Below are positions 11,707 to 18,397 of a DNA stretch of 32,690 nt, piece after piece. A model generated the notes under the pieces. The model saw only the letters and a program-made list of their open reading frames with translations. It ran no database searches and was not told where the DNA came from. This DNA comes from Hyphomicrobiales bacterium. GTDB taxonomy: Bacteria > Pseudomonadota > Alphaproteobacteria > Rhizobiales > Xanthobacteraceae. Numbering within the stretch: position 1 is the stretch's first letter; every line of letters starts with the position of its first letter. The position numbers and the translations under genes are program-made. The stretch lies in NCBI GenBank assembly GCA_018335895.1, contig JAGXQU010000082.1, positions 1 to 32,690 on the forward strand, given 5' to 3'.

Positions 11707-11899
11707 AGCCTAGCACTCGTTGCCAACCAATCTCGCCATCTTCTTCATGCTTGATGAACCAGTCCCGGCGGGCTCGCTAAAGTGCTGGAAAGGCTTGCGG
11801 TTCTATCGGAACGCATCGGAGCTAGATCGCGTTTACCCTTAGATTCTGCAATGTGGTACTATGTTTTCTGCTCAAACCGCTTCGGAGAAAGGAGGCGCT

Positions 11900-12547
11900 A
11901 TGAATGACATGTCGAACGTAATCAGCGCTTTCACCGAAGAACATGTTGAGCGCCTAACCGGCGTCACGCGCCAACAACTCCGATATTGGGACAGGACGGA
12001 CTTTTATAAGCCCGGCCTTGGCGACGAAAATAGACGCGCGGCTTACAGCAGGATCTACACGTTCAAAGATATTACGTCGCTTCGTGTACTGAACATGCTA
12101 CGCAATCAGTACAATGTGCCTCTCCAGCACCTGCGTAAGGTTGCTGAAGAACTCGCACATCTGTCAGACGTGAAATGGACAGCCACCGAGCTTTTTGTCC
12201 TGAACAAGCGAGTAGTTTTTGTTGAGCCGGAAACTGAGCAGCACAGGGAAATCCTGAGCAAGCAGTACGTTATGGGCATCCCGCTTAAAATCGTAGTCGA
12301 AGATACCAAGCGGGATATTGAAACCCTCCAACGTCGGGAAGGCGATCAAATTGGCAAGGTTGAGCGAGCAAAATTTGTAAATCACAATCGTCTTGTGCTT
12401 GCTGGCACGCGGATTCCTGTGGCTACTATTAAGCAATTTGCCGACGAAGGTTATACTGTTCAGCAGATTAGGGATGAATTTCCCACGCTTACTGAGGCCG
12501 ACATTCGGGCTGCGATCAAGCATAAGGACGGCGGCATGGCCGCGTGA
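11900..12547 (+). CDS. MerR-type HTH plus DUF433 protein, probable antitoxin
   Basis: The 215-residue product has an N-terminal MerR-like helix-turn-helix (FTEEHVERLTGVTRQQLRYW, then YSRIYTFKDITSLRVLNMLR), a linker of about 80 residues and a C-terminal DUF433 domain (LVLAGTRIPVATIKQFADEG, YTVQQIRDEFPTLTEADI). DUF433 proteins commonly precede DUF5615 PIN-like proteins as antitoxins, and that is the order here, with a 4-base GTGA overlap. The MerR domain likely gives autoregulation. The start at 11900 is chosen for AAAGGAGG just upstream; an upstream in-frame ATG lacks one. The gene is clearly more AT-rich than the neighbouring core genes, which points to horizontal acquisition. Confidence 0.85.
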   Translation: MNDMSNVISAFTEEHVERLTGVTRQQLRYWDRTDFYKPGLGDENRRAAYSRIYTFKDITSLRVLNMLRNQYNVPLQHLRKVAEELAHLSDVKWTATELFVLNKRVVFVEPETEQHREILSKQYVMGIPLKIVVEDTKRDIETLQRREGDQIGKVERAKFVNHNRLVLAGTRIPVATIKQFADEGYTVQQIRDEFPTLTEADIRAAIKHKDGGMAA

Positions 12548-12945
12548 ACGCGAGCCGTCCAAAACTTAAGCTATTCTTCGATGAAGGCGTGCCGGATTCT
12601 GTCTCCCGCAAATTTGCAGATGCGGGTCACGAAATTATTCTTCTTCGAACGGCAATACCTACCGGCTCTCCCGATCCGCTGGTGTGCGCCGTAGCTGAGG
12701 CAAACGAGGCTATTCTTGTGGCAATGGATGGTGACATGCGAGCCCTTGCTAGTCGTCGCGGCATAGGTAAGCAACGCTACCGGCGTCTCAGCTTAATCAA
12801 ACTATCCTGCACCGGCCCTCGCGCACCCGAGCGGGTCGAAAGAGCTATGAGCCTTATTGAACACGAGTGGACTTACAGCGAAGGCTCGACTGATCGACGC
12901 ATATTTATCGATATTGGCACTGACGTTATCCGATCATTTAGGTAG
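12544..12945 (+). CDS. DUF5615 PIN-like protein, probable toxin
   Basis: The 133-residue protein starts with a GTG overlapping the antitoxin stop. The N-terminal LKLFFDEGVPDSVSRKFADAG and the mid-region ILVAMDGDMRALASRRG are the acidic motifs of DUF5615/Mut7-C-like PIN domains, which resemble VapC ribonucleases. The conserved aspartates in FDEG and MDGDM would bind the metal for RNA cleavage. The domain is about the usual length and is followed by a short tail ending RSFR. Toxicity is inferred from family and pairing, not from the sequence itself. Confidence 0.85.
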   Translation: MNASRPKLKLFFDEGVPDSVSRKFADAGHEIILLRTAIPTGSPDPLVCAVAEANEAILVAMDGDMRALASRRGIGKQRYRRLSLIKLSCTGPRAPERVERAMSLIEHEWTYSEGSTDRRIFIDIGTDVIRSFR

Positions 12946-12957
12946 CAACTTCGGTAA

Positions 12958-13146
12958 CTACTTTTTGAAGCCTTTCGCTGGGTCGCCCGGTTTTACAAGC
13001 GTGTAAGACGGCCAACGCGAGCTGCTCCAGCTATCAATTTCATAGCCACATGAGCAATTGAAACTATCCTGATCTCGCACGATGGACTTGTGCATCTCGC
13101 GGTCATATTCGGCACCACATTGCTTGCAAACAACATTTCCAGACAT
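12958..13146 (-). CDS. Small zinc-ribbon protein
   Basis: The 62-residue product begins MSGNVVCKQCGAEYDREMHK and carries a second cysteine pair in FNCSCGYEIDSWSSSRWPSY. The C-x2-C and C-x-C pairs would bind one zinc ion. Similar short proteins occur in prophages and genomic islands. GGAGG five bases before the ATG at 13146 fixes the start; a longer in-frame extension is not supported. It converges with the toxin gene 12 bases away and belongs to the same AT-richer islet. Function is unknown. Confidence 0.75.
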   Translation of the reverse strand: MSGNVVCKQCGAEYDREMHKSIVRDQDSFNCSCGYEIDSWSSSRWPSYTLVKPGDPAKGFKK

Positions 13147-13261
13147 AAAAACCTCCAAAAAAGAATTGCGCCCCACTCTTTATCACACCCTCATTCCCTG
13201 CTGAATCCGCGACGCACGGCAAATCCAGTAGCCGCAATAATTTTCCCTCCCCGCCATACTT

Positions 13262-13865
13262 CCACCCCAAACTAGGATTATATTCCTTTTCGTCCCGGTC
13301 CAAATAGAGGGCCATGTCGCGCGGCGTGTTCGATGTGCGGATCGGGAACGGTGGCTGCGGACTTCGGGCGTAACGCACCCTTGCCCGCAGCGGCTGAAGT
13401 CGCACGGTTCCGGCGAGCCTGCCGCTCGTCACAAGGGCCTTTCTTGGCGGCTTCGTCTGGAACGCGTGCCAACGCAAGTACGGCGAAGTCGAGAAGGCCC
13501 GCCAGCGGAGGATAGCTTGGTACGTCCTCCGGGGGCCGCGCGAAACAGGCCGTAGAAACCATCGTGCGTAATGGCGCGAACGGGACGCGCGTGCCGCTTG
13601 CGGCATTCGCGAAACAAAGCCCCCGTGCGCGCTGTGCGGGACGCCGGGAGAACTTCCGGCTTTCGCGGTGGCTACCTCGCTTGTGCTTTTTTCTTTCGTA
13701 CAGGCGGCCGTTGGAGACGGAATTCTCCCGGCGTCCCCGCCGCCCTTCTTTTCCGCGAATGGCCTAAAGGCCAAGCGCGCGAACAGAAACGGCCGGCGCA
13801 AGTTACTCGCCCTTCGGCCCGCGAAACCGGGCGCGAGAAGAATGACTCATGCCTGCAACCGGCTA
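13262..13865. other. Gene-free stretch with several inverted repeats
   Basis: No reading frame here has a convincing start, ribosome binding site or protein-like composition; all frames give arginine- and proline-rich strings. GC content returns to core level after the islet. Visible pairings are GCTGCGG (13354-13360) with CCGCAGC (13385-13391), GACTTC (13360-13365) with GAAGTC (13396-13401), and the strong hairpin at 13638-13737. This could be a non-coding RNA, a repeat family of this genus or the scar of the islet insertion. I see no tRNA, tmRNA or RNase P signature. Bases 13147-13261, just before, hold only the upstream region of the zinc-ribbon gene. Confidence 0.4.
13638..13737. repeat. 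15-bp perfect inverted repeat, 100-base hairpin
   Basis: GGGACGCCGGGAGAA (13638-13652) is the exact reverse complement of 13723-13737. After one bulged C the pairing continues for five bases (13654-13658 with 13718-13722). The loop is about 59 bases and contains TTTTTTCTTT. Arms this long and perfect are not expected by chance in a non-coding stretch. Confidence 0.8.
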
Positions 13866-13875
13866 GGATAAGGCC

Positions 13876-14115
13876 ATGGCGAACTGGATCGTGCTCTTCC
13901 TCTTCGGCGTCGTCGTCCCGGCAACCGGGCTCTTCGTGCTGCTGCCGCGCGCGCTCGCGGCGCTGAGGACCGGCGGCTTTACCGCCTACGGCTTTCCCGC
14001 GACACGCAAGAACAATCCGCTCCGCTTCTGGCTCGCGGTCGCAAGCTGGCTCTCGCTTACGCTGTTCTCGGTGTTCATCGGCATTTTTGCCGTCGTGCAA
14101 TTCTTCAAAGGCTGA
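13876..14115 (+). CDS. Small two-segment membrane protein
   Basis: The 79-residue product begins MANWIVLFLFGVVVPATGLF and has a second hydrophobic stretch (FWLAVASWLSLTLFSVFIGI). Between them lies a loop with the motif GFTAYGFPATRKNNPLRFW. The start has an AGGATAAGG sequence upstream. The next gene begins nine bases after its stop on the same strand, so the two are probably co-transcribed. I do not recognise the family. Confidence 0.7.
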   Translation: MANWIVLFLFGVVVPATGLFVLLPRALAALRTGGFTAYGFPATRKNNPLRFWLAVASWLSLTLFSVFIGIFAVVQFFKG

Positions 14116-14124
14116 CGCGCTCTG

Positions 14125-14748
14125 ATGAAACGCTTCGTCTTGCTCTCCCTACTTCTCGCCTCCCCCGCGCTCGCGCAGCAGCCGCAGACCCCGCAGCCGC
14201 GTTACGAGATCGCGTGCCGCGGGCAGTTCGGACCGAACGCAACGCATGCCGATCTCGTGAAAATCTACAGCGCGAAGAACGTCACCTTCGAGGAAGTGGG
14301 CCGCGCCGAGGGCGAGAAGGCCAAAGCCACCGTGATCTTCGCGAAAGACCCGGCACGGCGGCTCGAGATCGAGTGGTTCGACGGGAAGAAGCGCGCGCGC
14401 CCGAGCGTCATCACCGTGTTCGGCGAGAACAACCGCTGGACCGGCCCGCTCGGCATCAAGAACGGCCTGACCATTCAGGAGATCGAAAAAATTGCGGGCA
14501 AGCCGTTCAGGATCAACGGCTTCGCCTTCGACGTCGCGGGCTACGCGCATGTCGAAGGCACCAGGCTGGAGAAACTGCCGGGCGGCTGCGCCTTCGGCGG
14601 CCATTTCGAAATCGAGGGCGGCCAGCCGCCGGAGCATCTCAAGCGCTTCATCGGCGAAGTCGAGATCCCGAGCGACGACAAGGATCTGCTCACGCTGAAG
14701 CCGAAGCTCTGGCTCTGGACGCTGAGTTACCCGGCGGGGGAAAACTGA
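14125..14748 (+). CDS. Exported protein of unknown function, paralogue of the product at 17113-17736
   Basis: The product has 207 residues, a signal peptide (MKRFVLLSLLLASPALAQ) and a mature domain with two cysteines, one in IACRGQFGPNA and one in LPGGCAFGG. It matches the product of 17113-17736 along the whole length: ATVIFAKDPARRLEIEW against ATILFERDRKRRLLFEW, and IEKIAGKPFRINGFAFD against VEKLNGKPFRLNGFGWD. The shared xxLNGKPFRLNGF-like core and LPGGC motif define the family. Both copies sit on the plus strand and flank the minus-strand operon of exported proteins. No enzyme motif is evident; the two cysteines suggest a periplasmic disulfide. Confidence 0.8.
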   Translation: MKRFVLLSLLLASPALAQQPQTPQPRYEIACRGQFGPNATHADLVKIYSAKNVTFEEVGRAEGEKAKATVIFAKDPARRLEIEWFDGKKRARPSVITVFGENNRWTGPLGIKNGLTIQEIEKIAGKPFRINGFAFDVAGYAHVEGTRLEKLPGGCAFGGHFEIEGGQPPEHLKRFIGEVEIPSDDKDLLTLKPKLWLWTLSYPAGEN

Positions 14749-14821
14749 TTGGCGGTGAGGAGCAGATTGATCCGTCGAACTTCCGCGGGATCGCGCGAGC
14801 CCGCGATGCGCTCCCCGGCCG

Positions 14822-15082
14822 TCAGCGATCGAAACCGCGCAGGCCCGTATCGAGCACGCGCACGCCGAGGCCCGTGCTGTTCGCGACATAAGGCCCATCC
14901 GTGCGCTGAAGCGAGATCGGCTGCTCTACGAGCGGCGGCTTGTCGCTGTAATGCGCGAGCACGAAGGCGATCGCGAGCCCCAGCAGAAACAGAACGTCCG
15001 CAGGCACGCGCAGGCCGCGCGGGCGCTGGTGCGGCGCAGGCCGCTTCGGAAACTCGAGGATACGAACCTTGTCGCGGCTCAT
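14822..15082 (-). CDS. Small single-span membrane protein, unknown function
   Basis: The 86-residue product begins MSRDKVRILEFPKRPAPHQR, followed by one hydrophobic segment (VPADVLFLLGLAIAFVLAHY) and a polar C-terminal half of about 35 residues. The basic N-terminus before the segment predicts an inside N-terminus and a periplasmic tail. It is the last gene of the minus-strand run, 85 bases after the 34-codon gene. The start at 15082 is favoured by composition; its ribosome binding site is weak and an upstream in-frame start cannot be excluded. Confidence 0.6.
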   Translation of the reverse strand: MSRDKVRILEFPKRPAPHQRPRGLRVPADVLFLLGLAIAFVLAHYSDKPPLVEQPISLQRTDGPYVANSTGLGVRVLDTGLRGFDR

Positions 15083-15167
15083 CGCGTGCCGTCCGCTCAC
15101 GGGATCGAACGGGAAAGAATTTACCCTCCGCAGCACGGCAGGGCAAATCGCGGCTTCCCCGCGAAGC

Positions 15168-15272
15168 TCAGCCGCCGCCTTCCGCAAGCGCGAAAACCAG
15201 CACGGCGACCGAAACGAACAGCGAGAGCGACAGCACGAGTTCCATCGCCCACTTCGACGGATAGCGCATCAT
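15168..15272 (-). CDS. 34-residue membrane microprotein
   Basis: This short gene encodes MMRYPSKWAMELVLSLSLFV followed by SVAVLVFALAEGGG. Nearly the whole chain is one membrane segment preceded by a few basic residues. A very good ribosome binding site (GGAGG, six bases before the ATG at 15272) supports translation. It lies 77 bases after the fourth exported-protein gene and probably belongs to the same transcript. The second ATG, at 15269, is a possible alternative start. No family is known to me. Confidence 0.6.
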   Translation of the reverse strand: MMRYPSKWAMELVLSLSLFVSVAVLVFALAEGGG

Positions 15273-15349
15273 GGCGCACCTCCGCTCGAAAAACGCGCGG
15301 GAACCGGCCCGCGTTCCGCGCGGCGCGAAACAGCGTTAATGCGCGCGGG

Positions 15350-15751
15350 TCAGATCAGTTTGCAGCGCAAGGTGCCGCGCATCTCGCGCCCTTCCGAGCG
15401 GAACACGATGCGCGCCGGAAATTCCGCGCCGCCGGCGCCCACTTCGGCTTCGAGCGAAAGCTCCGCCGCCTCGCCCGCGGACAGCATGCGCCGCGCCTCG
15501 ATGCGCAAGACGCCGCCGCGCAACGACGCGCCGGTCATGTGCTCGGGAAACATCTCGTATTCATCCGCGCCCGCGCGCACGAAAGCGCGGAAGGTTTCGA
15601 GGCCCGCGGGCAGGTCCTCGCCACGCCCGAAGCCGTCGACATAGGCGCGCAGGCGGCCGGGTTCGGGCTCGCACTTGAGCAGCGCCGCATGCGCCGCGTT
15701 TCCGAAAAACGCCACGGCGAGCAGCGAAAACACGATGCGGAGCTTGTTCAT
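15350..15751 (-). CDS. Exported two-cysteine protein, fourth in operon (pair 2)
   Basis: The 133-residue product has a signal peptide (MNKLRIVFSLLAVAFFGNAAHA) and exactly two cysteines in the mature chain, LLKCEPEP at the beginning and TLRCKLI at the very end. It is a paralogue of the product of 15748-16164: AYVDGFGRGEDLPAGLE against AYIDGFVPGDYPPSKIE, and GADEYEMFPEHM against GADVYEFFPEHV. Alternating hydrophobic residues suggest a beta-sandwich closed by a disulfide between the two ends. The start overlaps the stop of the upstream gene as ATGA, so translation is coupled. Function is unknown. Confidence 0.8.
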   Translation of the reverse strand: MNKLRIVFSLLAVAFFGNAAHAALLKCEPEPGRLRAYVDGFGRGEDLPAGLETFRAFVRAGADEYEMFPEHMTGASLRGGVLRIEARRMLSAGEAAELSLEAEVGAGGAEFPARIVFRSEGREMRGTLRCKLI

Positions 15752-16164
15752 TCGATCGTGCAGCGCACGTCGCCGCGCGCCTCCCGCCGCTCGTTGCGCA
15801 GCCACACCTGCATGGGCGCCTCGCCGCCCTTTTTTGCCGCGAGGTTGCCCTCGATCCGCATCTCCGCGACAGCGCCCGCCGAAAGCGGTTGCAGCAGATG
15901 AATCCGCAGCGCGCCGCCGCTGAGCTCGATCTGCTTCACATGCTCGGGGAAAAATTCGTAAACGTCGGCGCCGAAGCGCGCGAGCACGCGGATCGATTCG
16001 ATCTTCGAGGGCGGATAATCGCCCGGCACGAAACCGTCGATATAGGCTTCGATCTGCTGCTCGCCTTTGGCGCGCAGCGGCATGCAGCCGAATACCATGC
16101 CTTCCGCCGCCTGCGCGGCGCCGGCAAGCGCAACGGCGGCGAGCATGGGCCCCCGCAGCATCAT
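15748..16164 (-). CDS. Exported two-cysteine protein, third in operon (pair 2)
   Basis: The 138-residue product has a signal peptide (MMLRGPMLAAVALAGAAQA) and two mature cysteines, VFGCMPLR and DVRCTIE. It is the paralogue of the next gene and shares the AYIDGF, GAD-YE-FPEH and GG-LRI blocks. The start at 16164 is chosen because it forms an ATGA overlap with the upstream gene, the same junction as on its other side; an ATG 12 bases upstream is possible. No catalytic motif is visible. Confidence 0.8.
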   Translation of the reverse strand: MMLRGPMLAAVALAGAAQAAEGMVFGCMPLRAKGEQQIEAYIDGFVPGDYPPSKIESIRVLARFGADVYEFFPEHVKQIELSGGALRIHLLQPLSAGAVAEMRIEGNLAAKKGGEAPMQVWLRNERREARGDVRCTIE

Positions 16165-16598
16165 TCGACGAAGCATTTCACCGCGCCGCGCGTCACGTTC
16201 TTCTTGGAGCCCTTATCCTTCGCCTTATCCTTCGCGGCGGCCGGCCCGATCGTCACTTCATAGGTGCCGCCCCAGTCGTCCTCGTCTTTCGGATTGCGCT
16301 TCGCGTTGACGTTCACCGTGTAGATATTCTCGCCGGATTTCGCGCTGATCCGGACCTGGATCACGCCGCCCTTGCCGAAATAGCGCTTCACGTCCGACTG
16401 CTTGAATTCGACTTTCCGGTCCTCGATTTCAAGCACGGCGCCGAAATTGATCAGCGTGCCGCCGGAGCGCGGCGTAGCGCCCTCGACCACGAGCTTCGGC
16501 CTTTCGTTCTCTGCCGTCGCGCAACTGAAACCGGCGGCGGCGTGCGCCTGCAACGGCAGCAGCGCGGACAAGAATATGGCTGGCACCAACCGCTTCAT
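16161..16598 (-). CDS. Exported two-cysteine protein, second in operon (pair 1)
   Basis: The 145-residue product has a signal peptide (MKRLVPAIFLSALLPLQAHA) and two mature cysteines, FSCATAEN and AVKCFVE. It is a paralogue of the first gene of the operon: LEIEDRKVEFKQSDVKRYFG aligns with VEIEPGKAIEITKKDVKSHQ, and WGGTYEVTIG with YEGTYAVQLG. The C-terminal third carries a lysine-rich stretch (AAAKDKAKDKGSKKN) absent from its partner. It starts five bases after the stop of the first gene. Predicted periplasmic and beta-rich; function unknown. Confidence 0.8.
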   Translation of the reverse strand: MKRLVPAIFLSALLPLQAHAAAGFSCATAENERPKLVVEGATPRSGGTLINFGAVLEIEDRKVEFKQSDVKRYFGKGGVIQVRISAKSGENIYTVNVNAKRNPKDEDDWGGTYEVTIGPAAAKDKAKDKGSKKNVTRGAVKCFVE

Positions 16599-16603
16599 GC
16601 CGA

Positions 16604-16999
16604 TCAACCGGCCTGACAGGCGACTTTGCCGCCTTTTTTGAGTTTGCCAAGCTGCACGGCATAGGTTCCTTCGTAATCCAGATCGCCGTCGCCGACCGGC
16701 TTCGCAAGGATGCGTATTTCGAGCAGCCCCTGCTGCGTGCGCTTGGAAATCACGAAGGCGATGTTCTTCTCGCCCTGATGGCTCTTTACATCCTTCTTGG
16801 TGATTTCGATGGCCTTGCCGGGCTCGATCTCTACTTCGCCGCGCAGGCTGTCCAGATACTTGCCGTCGCGCGACGTGATCGCTTCGATTTCGAGCTTGGC
16901 GACGTTCGTGTCCTTTGCGGAGCAATCGACGTTGGCGGACGCCAGGGCGGCTTCGACGAGGCCCAGTGTCGCGGCAACAACCAGCAGGAATCTCTTCAT
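16604..16999 (-). CDS. Exported two-cysteine protein, first in operon (pair 1)
   Basis: The 131-residue product has a signal peptide (MKRFLLVVAATLGLVEAALA) and two mature cysteines, NVDCSAKD and KVACQAG. It pairs with the second gene as described there. The ATG at 16999 follows GAGAGG at the right spacing. The promoter should lie in the 113 bases shared with the divergent gene at 17113, although I could not place clear -35 and -10 boxes. Its position at the head of the run makes it the leading gene of the operon 16999 to about 14822. Confidence 0.8.
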   Translation of the reverse strand: MKRFLLVVAATLGLVEAALASANVDCSAKDTNVAKLEIEAITSRDGKYLDSLRGEVEIEPGKAIEITKKDVKSHQGEKNIAFVISKRTQQGLLEIRILAKPVGDGDLDYEGTYAVQLGKLKKGGKVACQAG

Positions 17000-17112
17000 C
17001 TTCGACCTCTCGGGGAAGCGCGCGGTTATAACCGAAAGGGTTTAGCGCGGAAATGACGAAAGCGAGAGCGGCAGCTTTCCCGGCGCGGCGCAGACATGCC
17101 AAGCTTGCCTGC

Positions 17113-17736
17113 ATGCCTCGCCCGACATTCTCCGCAGTCCTTTTCGCCGTATGGCTTGCCTGCCCGATCCATGTGCACGCCGCGGATCGGCTCGACTGCG
17201 CCGGCCTGTTCGGCCGCGACACCTCGCACGCGGCGCTCGTCCAAGCCTTCGGTGCGGAAAACGTCGTCTATAAACGGATCGACGCGCCGCAGGGCTCGAC
17301 TGGCATGGCCACGATCCTGTTCGAGCGCGACCGCAAGCGGCGGCTCCTGTTCGAGTGGCGCGACGAGAACAACCGCGCCCGCCCGATCTATATCGGCATC
17401 GACGCGAAGTCGGAGTGGATCGCGCCGCCCGGCATCCACGCCGGCATGCCGATAGAAGAAGTGGAGAAACTGAACGGCAAGCCGTTTCGCCTGAACGGCT
17501 TCGGCTGGGACCTCGGCGGCGCCGCGCGCTTCGGCAAACAGGACGGCAGGCTCGGCGGGCTGCCCGGCGGCTGCCATCTCGGCCTCGCCTTCGAACCCAC
17601 CGCCGAAGGATTGCCGCTCGGCGGAAAATACCGGCCGCTCAGCGGCAACGTGGATCTGCGCTCGGACATGCCGCTTGTGCGCGAGATCAGGCCGGTCGTC
17701 GTGGAAATTCTCGTTGTCTTCTCGGAGAACCATTGA
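17113..17736 (+). CDS. Exported protein of unknown function, paralogue of the product at 14125-14748
   Basis: The 207-residue product has a signal peptide (MPRPTFSAVLFAVWLACPIH, cleavage near VHA) and a mature chain with cysteines in LDCAGLFGRD and LPGGCHLG, the same positions as in the product of 14125-14748. The shared core includes ATILFERD, RARPIYIGI and LNGKPFRLNGFGWD. The start at 17113 is chosen because it exposes the signal peptide; the in-frame extension to 17053 would bury it. The stop is immediately followed by the ATG of the next gene, and it is divergent from the two-cysteine operon. Confidence 0.8.
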   Translation: MPRPTFSAVLFAVWLACPIHVHAADRLDCAGLFGRDTSHAALVQAFGAENVVYKRIDAPQGSTGMATILFERDRKRRLLFEWRDENNRARPIYIGIDAKSEWIAPPGIHAGMPIEEVEKLNGKPFRLNGFGWDLGGAARFGKQDGRLGGLPGGCHLGLAFEPTAEGLPLGGKYRPLSGNVDLRSDMPLVREIRPVVVEILVVFSENH

Positions 17737-18249
17737 ATGCGCCTGCCCGTCTTGTTCGCCGGCCTGCTGCTGTTGGGAGGCCATGCTTTCGCGCAATCTT
17801 CGGACGAAACGCCCAATGTCCTGACGGCGGTCAAACGCACCGAAGCGCCGAAGGAAGTTCTCGCCGCGATCAAATGCGACGTGGTCCTCGACTTCATTAC
17901 GCGCGAGATTTTTGCCGGCGGCTGGCTCTGGAAATCGAAATGCCCAAGCAACCACGCGAACGAAATCGCGGCGCAGGTGTTCTCGCGGCTCAAGGACGGC
18001 AAAGACGCGAAGCTGATCCTGTTTCCAGCACCCAAAGGCGCGCCGCTAGAGGAAATCGCCAACGCGGAAATATTTCCGGCTACGCGAGAGTTCAACGCGC
18101 TGTTCGTCGATCCGGAGGACGGGAAGATCTGCCGCATCGAAGCGCGCTGGATCGCGGAAGATCCTCTGAAACCGCGACTCGTGTTCTGGCGCGAGACCAA
18201 AGATTGCGAAGGAAAGACCGGCTGGCGGGTGCTGGTGAACCGCAAATAG
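17737..18249 (+). CDS. Exported four-cysteine protein, unknown function
   Basis: The 170-residue product has a signal peptide (MRLPVLFAGLLLLGGHAFAQ) and four mature cysteines (AIKCDVV, KSKCPSN, KICRIE, KDCEGK), probably two disulfides. It directly follows the paralogue gene at 17113 with no spacer; GGAGAA in the end of that gene serves as ribosome binding site. I do not recognise the fold; the KIC-IEARWIA and RLVFWRETKDC segments look like beta strands. The tight coupling suggests that the two proteins act together in the periplasm. Confidence 0.75.
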   Translation: MRLPVLFAGLLLLGGHAFAQSSDETPNVLTAVKRTEAPKEVLAAIKCDVVLDFITREIFAGGWLWKSKCPSNHANEIAAQVFSRLKDGKDAKLILFPAPKGAPLEEIANAEIFPATREFNALFVDPEDGKICRIEARWIAEDPLKPRLVFWRETKDCEGKTGWRVLVNRK

Positions 18250-18397
18250 CCGGTGAAGGGACAGAAAATTCAAAAGAGTTCCTCCGCAACAGTTTGCCAG
18301 CGGCGGAACCCCGGTCCCGTTTCGCGGCTGAATCGACAGAAGGCCGCGATCGGGTTTACCCTGCAAGCAGATGCGGCGGAACGAATGGAGTAGCGTC

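Noticed and set aside
13278-13562. 94-codon minus-strand frame in the gene-free block
   Set aside because: Composition is slightly more protein-like, but there is no ribosome binding site, no domain and two strong DNA dyads inside it.
13103-13801. 232-codon minus-strand reading frame in the gene-free block
   Set aside because: Arginine/proline-rich, no ribosome binding site, runs out of frame through the zinc-ribbon start. More likely a by-product of a structured or repeated DNA element.
13262-13865. tmRNA, RNase P RNA or tRNA in the gene-free block
   Set aside because: No tag-peptide coding sequence of the ANDN type, no T-loop GGTTCGA-like motif with an acceptor stem and no RNase P core were found.
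16161-17222. 353-codon minus-strand frame read as one protein
   Set aside because: The 5' half is out-of-frame shadow of another exported-protein gene; only the part from 16598 has a signal peptide and family similarity.
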